From: Cellulomonas phragmiteti
GTDB taxonomy: Bacteria > Actinomycetota > Actinomycetes > Actinomycetales > Cellulomonadaceae
Direction of reading: 5' to 3'
DNA length: 64,000 nucleotides
Assembly (NCBI RefSeq): GCF_016862775.1
Contig: NZ_BONP01000006.1
Span: 62,001 to 126,000, forward strand
Part shown: piece by piece, positions 62,431 to 64,000 of the stretch
How the letters are laid out: each line of letters starts with the position of its first letter
How positions within the stretch are numbered: the first letter of the stretch is position 1
Notes under the pieces: generated by a model
Told to the model about the DNA's origin: nothing
The model's database searches: none
What the model saw: the letters and a program-made list of their open reading frames with translations, nothing else
Program-made: the position numbers and the translations under genes

Positions 62431-62952
62431 TCAGTGCCCGTCGTCGTAGCCCGGGTCGACCTCCTCCGGGCTACGGCCGAGGAGGTGCGCGACCTGCTCG
62501 ACGACGACGTCGCGCACGAGGTCCGCCAGGTCCGCGGGGTCGGACGCGCGCGCCTCCACGGGCCGTCGGTACACGACGACGCGGTGCGGCAGGCCGGCGT
62601 CGGCGGGGAAGTAGCGGCCCAGCGGGACACCGCCGTGCTCCCACGGGGCGGGGTTGGACGGGGGGACGTCCTCGACCGCGAACTCCGCACCGTCGATCTG
62701 GCGCGCCCACCGCCGCTCCAGGTCCTCGACGGCGTCGAGGACGAGCTCGTCGAAGCGCTCGGCACGGGTCCGGTAGCCGGGCGTGCTCATCGGCAGGACG
62801 GGGCCGCGCAGGCCGCGCCCACGACGGTCGCGCCGGCGCACGGGGGCCGCCGCGACGACCGGCGGCGCGACGCCCGTGGAGCGGCGCCGCAGCGCGGGCG
62901 TGCGGCCGCCCTCACCGGGTGCGGACGGGCGACGGGGGCCGAGCGGACTCAC
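62431..62952 (-). CDS. Metallopeptidase-family protein (zincin-like) with degenerate HExxH
   Basis: The 173-residue protein has a basic disordered start, then RFDELVLDAVEDLERR and LPHRVVVYRRPVEARA, typical of the zincin-like family found beside whiB2. The expected HExxH reads VEQVAH, so the first metal-binding His is absent while the Glu and second His remain. It may therefore be catalytically inactive or use another ligand. The GTG at 62952 lies six bases after TACAGT on the minus strand. It is divergent from the DUF3499 gene. Confidence 0.78.
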   Translation of the reverse strand: MSPLGPRRPSAPGEGGRTPALRRRSTGVAPPVVAAAPVRRRDRRGRGLRGPVLPMSTPGYRTRAERFDELVLDAVEDLERRWARQIDGAEFAVEDVPPSNPAPWEHGGVPLGRYFPADAGLPHRVVVYRRPVEARASDPADLADLVRDVVVEQVAHLLGRSPEEVDPGYDDGH

Positions 62953-62958
62953 CCCGTC

Positions 62959-62964
62959 ACTGTA
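62959..62964 (-). promoter_or_regulatory. Candidate -10 of the metallopeptidase-family gene
   Basis: TACAGT on the minus strand, six bases before GTG 62952, fits a leaderless start. Confidence 0.4.
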
Positions 62965-63037
62965 GCCACGGGCCCCGCCGGCGCGCGCGCGTCCGACACG
63001 CGGCACGTGCGCGTGACGCCCGACGGGCAGTCAGGGG

Positions 63038-63043
63038 TACCGT
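63038..63043 (+). promoter_or_regulatory. Candidate -10 of the DUF3499 gene
   Basis: TACCGT, six bases before GTG 63050, fits a leaderless start. It is divergent from the TACAGT element at 62964-62959. Confidence 0.4.
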
Positions 63044-63049
63044 CTGCTC

Positions 63050-63439
63050 GTGAGATCCGTCCGGCAGTGCTCGCGCACGGCGTGCCCGCACGCTGCGGTC
63101 GCGACGCTCACCTACGTCTACGCCGACTCGACGGCCGTGCTGGGCCCGCTCGCGCAGCTCGCCGAGCCGCACTCCTACGACCTGTGCGTCGAGCACGCCG
63201 ACCGGCTGACGGCACCGCGCGGGTGGGAGGTCGTGCGGCTGCTGCCCGACCTGCAGGCCGCGGCACCGAGCCACGACGACCTCGTGGCGCTCGCCGAGGC
63301 GGTGCGGGAGGCCGGACGGCGCCGTGCGCCCGAGCCGGCGCCGACGCTGGCGCCCGTGAGCACCCCGGCGGCCGAGACGTCGCGCCGGCGCGGCCACCTG
63401 CGGGTCGTGCCCGGGTCGGCCCAGGGCGAGCAGCCGTGA
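63050..63439 (+). CDS. DUF3499 family protein
   Basis: This 129-residue actinobacterial protein starts RSVRQCSRTACPHAAVATLTYVYAD, with Cys pairs that could bind zinc, followed by YDLCVEHADRLTAPRGWEVV. The C-terminal third is an Ala/Pro/Arg-rich tail. DUF3499 is conserved beside whiB2 and mannose metabolism genes. No activity is known. Its stop overlaps the next start as GTGA. The GTG is chosen for the TACCGT element six bases upstream. Confidence 0.85.
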   Translation: MRSVRQCSRTACPHAAVATLTYVYADSTAVLGPLAQLAEPHSYDLCVEHADRLTAPRGWEVVRLLPDLQAAAPSHDDLVALAEAVREAGRRRAPEPAPTLAPVSTPAAETSRRRGHLRVVPGSAQGEQP

Positions 63440-63690
63440 GCGCCCCGCGCGACCGGCGGCCCCCGGCGGACGAGCCCCTCGGCTCGATCACCCGGCCCGT
63501 GGTCGACGACTCCGCGACCGCGCCGGCGTGCTACGCGTGCGGCGCACGGGACCTGACCCGGCTGCGCCTCGCGCTGCCGGACGGGCGACCCGCCGTGTTC
63601 GCGTCCTGCCCGGACTGCGAGGCGACCGCGTGGTTCGTCGTCGACGGCGACGGCACCGCCCTCGGCCCCGACGGTGCCCCGCGCCGCTGA
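63436..63690 (+). CDS. Small Cys-pair (zinc-ribbon-like) protein
   Basis: The 84-residue protein has two CxxC pairs, ACYACGARD and ASCPDCEATAW, spaced by about 24 residues, a probable zinc ribbon. It shows no similarity that I recognise. It overlaps the DUF3499 gene by GTGA and is therefore probably co-expressed with it. Confidence 0.72.
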   Translation: MSAPRDRRPPADEPLGSITRPVVDDSATAPACYACGARDLTRLRLALPDGRPAVFASCPDCEATAWFVVDGDGTALGPDGAPRR

Positions 63691-63744
63691 CGCACCCCGG
63701 CCGGCCCCTCGCGGCCGCAGGACCACCCCGACCCTGGAGATCGC

Positions 63745-63954
63745 ATGACGTCGACCGACCGCCCCGCGACCGACCTCGAGCCGTGGGCGCGCGCCCTGCT
63801 GCGGTGCCCCGTCTCGGGCGCCGAGCTCGTCGACGGCGTGGCCGCGGACGGGTCGCCCGTCCTCGTCTCGACCGATCCGGAGCGTCCGCTGCAGTACCCG
63901 GTCGTCGACGGCATCCCGGTGCTGCTCGTGGACGAGGCGCGCCCGGCCTCCTGA
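63745..63954 (+). CDS. Trm112-like small protein
   Basis: The 69-residue protein has the family layout: LLRCPVSGAELVDGV near residue 19, then LQYPVVDGIPVLLVDEARP. Trm112 proteins act as partners of methyltransferases. Only one of the usual Cys residues is present, since the second position of CPxC reads S, so metal binding is doubtful. GGAG lies before the ATG. It lies 54 bases after the zinc-ribbon-like gene. Confidence 0.82.
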   Translation: MTSTDRPATDLEPWARALLRCPVSGAELVDGVAADGSPVLVSTDPERPLQYPVVDGIPVLLVDEARPAS

Positions 63955-63979
63955 GCGGGTGACGGGCCGCCGCGCGCGG

Positions 63980-64000
63980 TCAGACGTCCGGGTCGGGCAC
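63980..64000 (-). other. Possible 3' end of a minus-strand gene beyond the right edge
   Basis: The last 21 bases read VPDPDV and a stop on the minus strand. This could be the end of a neighbouring gene, but the stretch is too short to decide. No terminator hairpin is clear in 63955-63979. Confidence 0.15.

Overview
The window is very GC-rich chromosomal DNA from a Gram-positive actinobacterium, most likely Cellulomonas or a close relative. The evidence is a WhiB2-type regulator, LCP proteins, a TIGR03089 protein, DUF3499, DUF5719, GTG starts and many leaderless-looking promoters. I see no tRNA, rRNA, insertion sequence, phage gene or CRISPR array, and no gene-free stretch above 300 bases. About 50 protein genes fill it almost completely, and many neighbours overlap by the 4 bases GTGA or ATGA.

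It is mainly one large cell-surface polysaccharide locus. Positions 1-5544 (minus strand) hold two LCP ligases that attach glycopolymers to the wall, rmlB, and two glycosyltransferases. Positions 5624-11208 (plus) hold a methyltransferase, a Wzm/Wzt ABC exporter whose ATPase carries a glycan-binding C-terminal domain, and a two-domain glycosyltransferase. Positions 11311-15249 (minus) hold a secreted lysozyme-like protein with four novel-looking repeats, a lipoprotein and an LhgO-type oxidase. Positions 15452-21285 (plus) hold a large membrane protein and an aminotransferase, epimerase, acyltransferase and GT4 series. Positions 21382-25462 hold a Gfo/Idh dehydrogenase, a second aminotransferase and an LpxA-like acyltransferase, together resembling a 3-amino-sugar pathway, plus an AglD/MprF-type membrane protein. 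Positions 25467-33486 hold two divergent GT4 genes, a secreted amidase with five copies of the same repeat, divergent rmlC and rmlD, and a CAP/DUF5648 secreted protein.

Positions 33634-45557 (minus) form a tight operon: an HprK-like kinase, a GT4, an AglD/MprF-like protein, a YfhO-type membrane protein, an epimerase and a 1548-residue methyltransferase-coiled-coil-GT4-RgpF fusion. Positions 45745-54815 add a membrane GT2, rmlA, a second large membrane protein, three GT2 genes, a Wzx-like flippase and a GT2/DUF2304 pair.

From about 54804 to the end lies a conserved actinobacterial block: TIGR03089, whiB2, a GT2/membrane giant, DUF5719, a WbbL-like GT2, a metallopeptidase-family protein, DUF3499, a small Cys-pair protein and a Trm112-like protein.

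Together the genes supply dTDP-L-rhamnose (rmlA, B, C and D, on four separate transcription units), probably amino and acyl sugars, at least 15 glycosyltransferases, two export routes (ABC and Wzx-like), and LCP attachment. The secreted wall enzymes with shared repeats may bind the finished polymer; that last point is inference.
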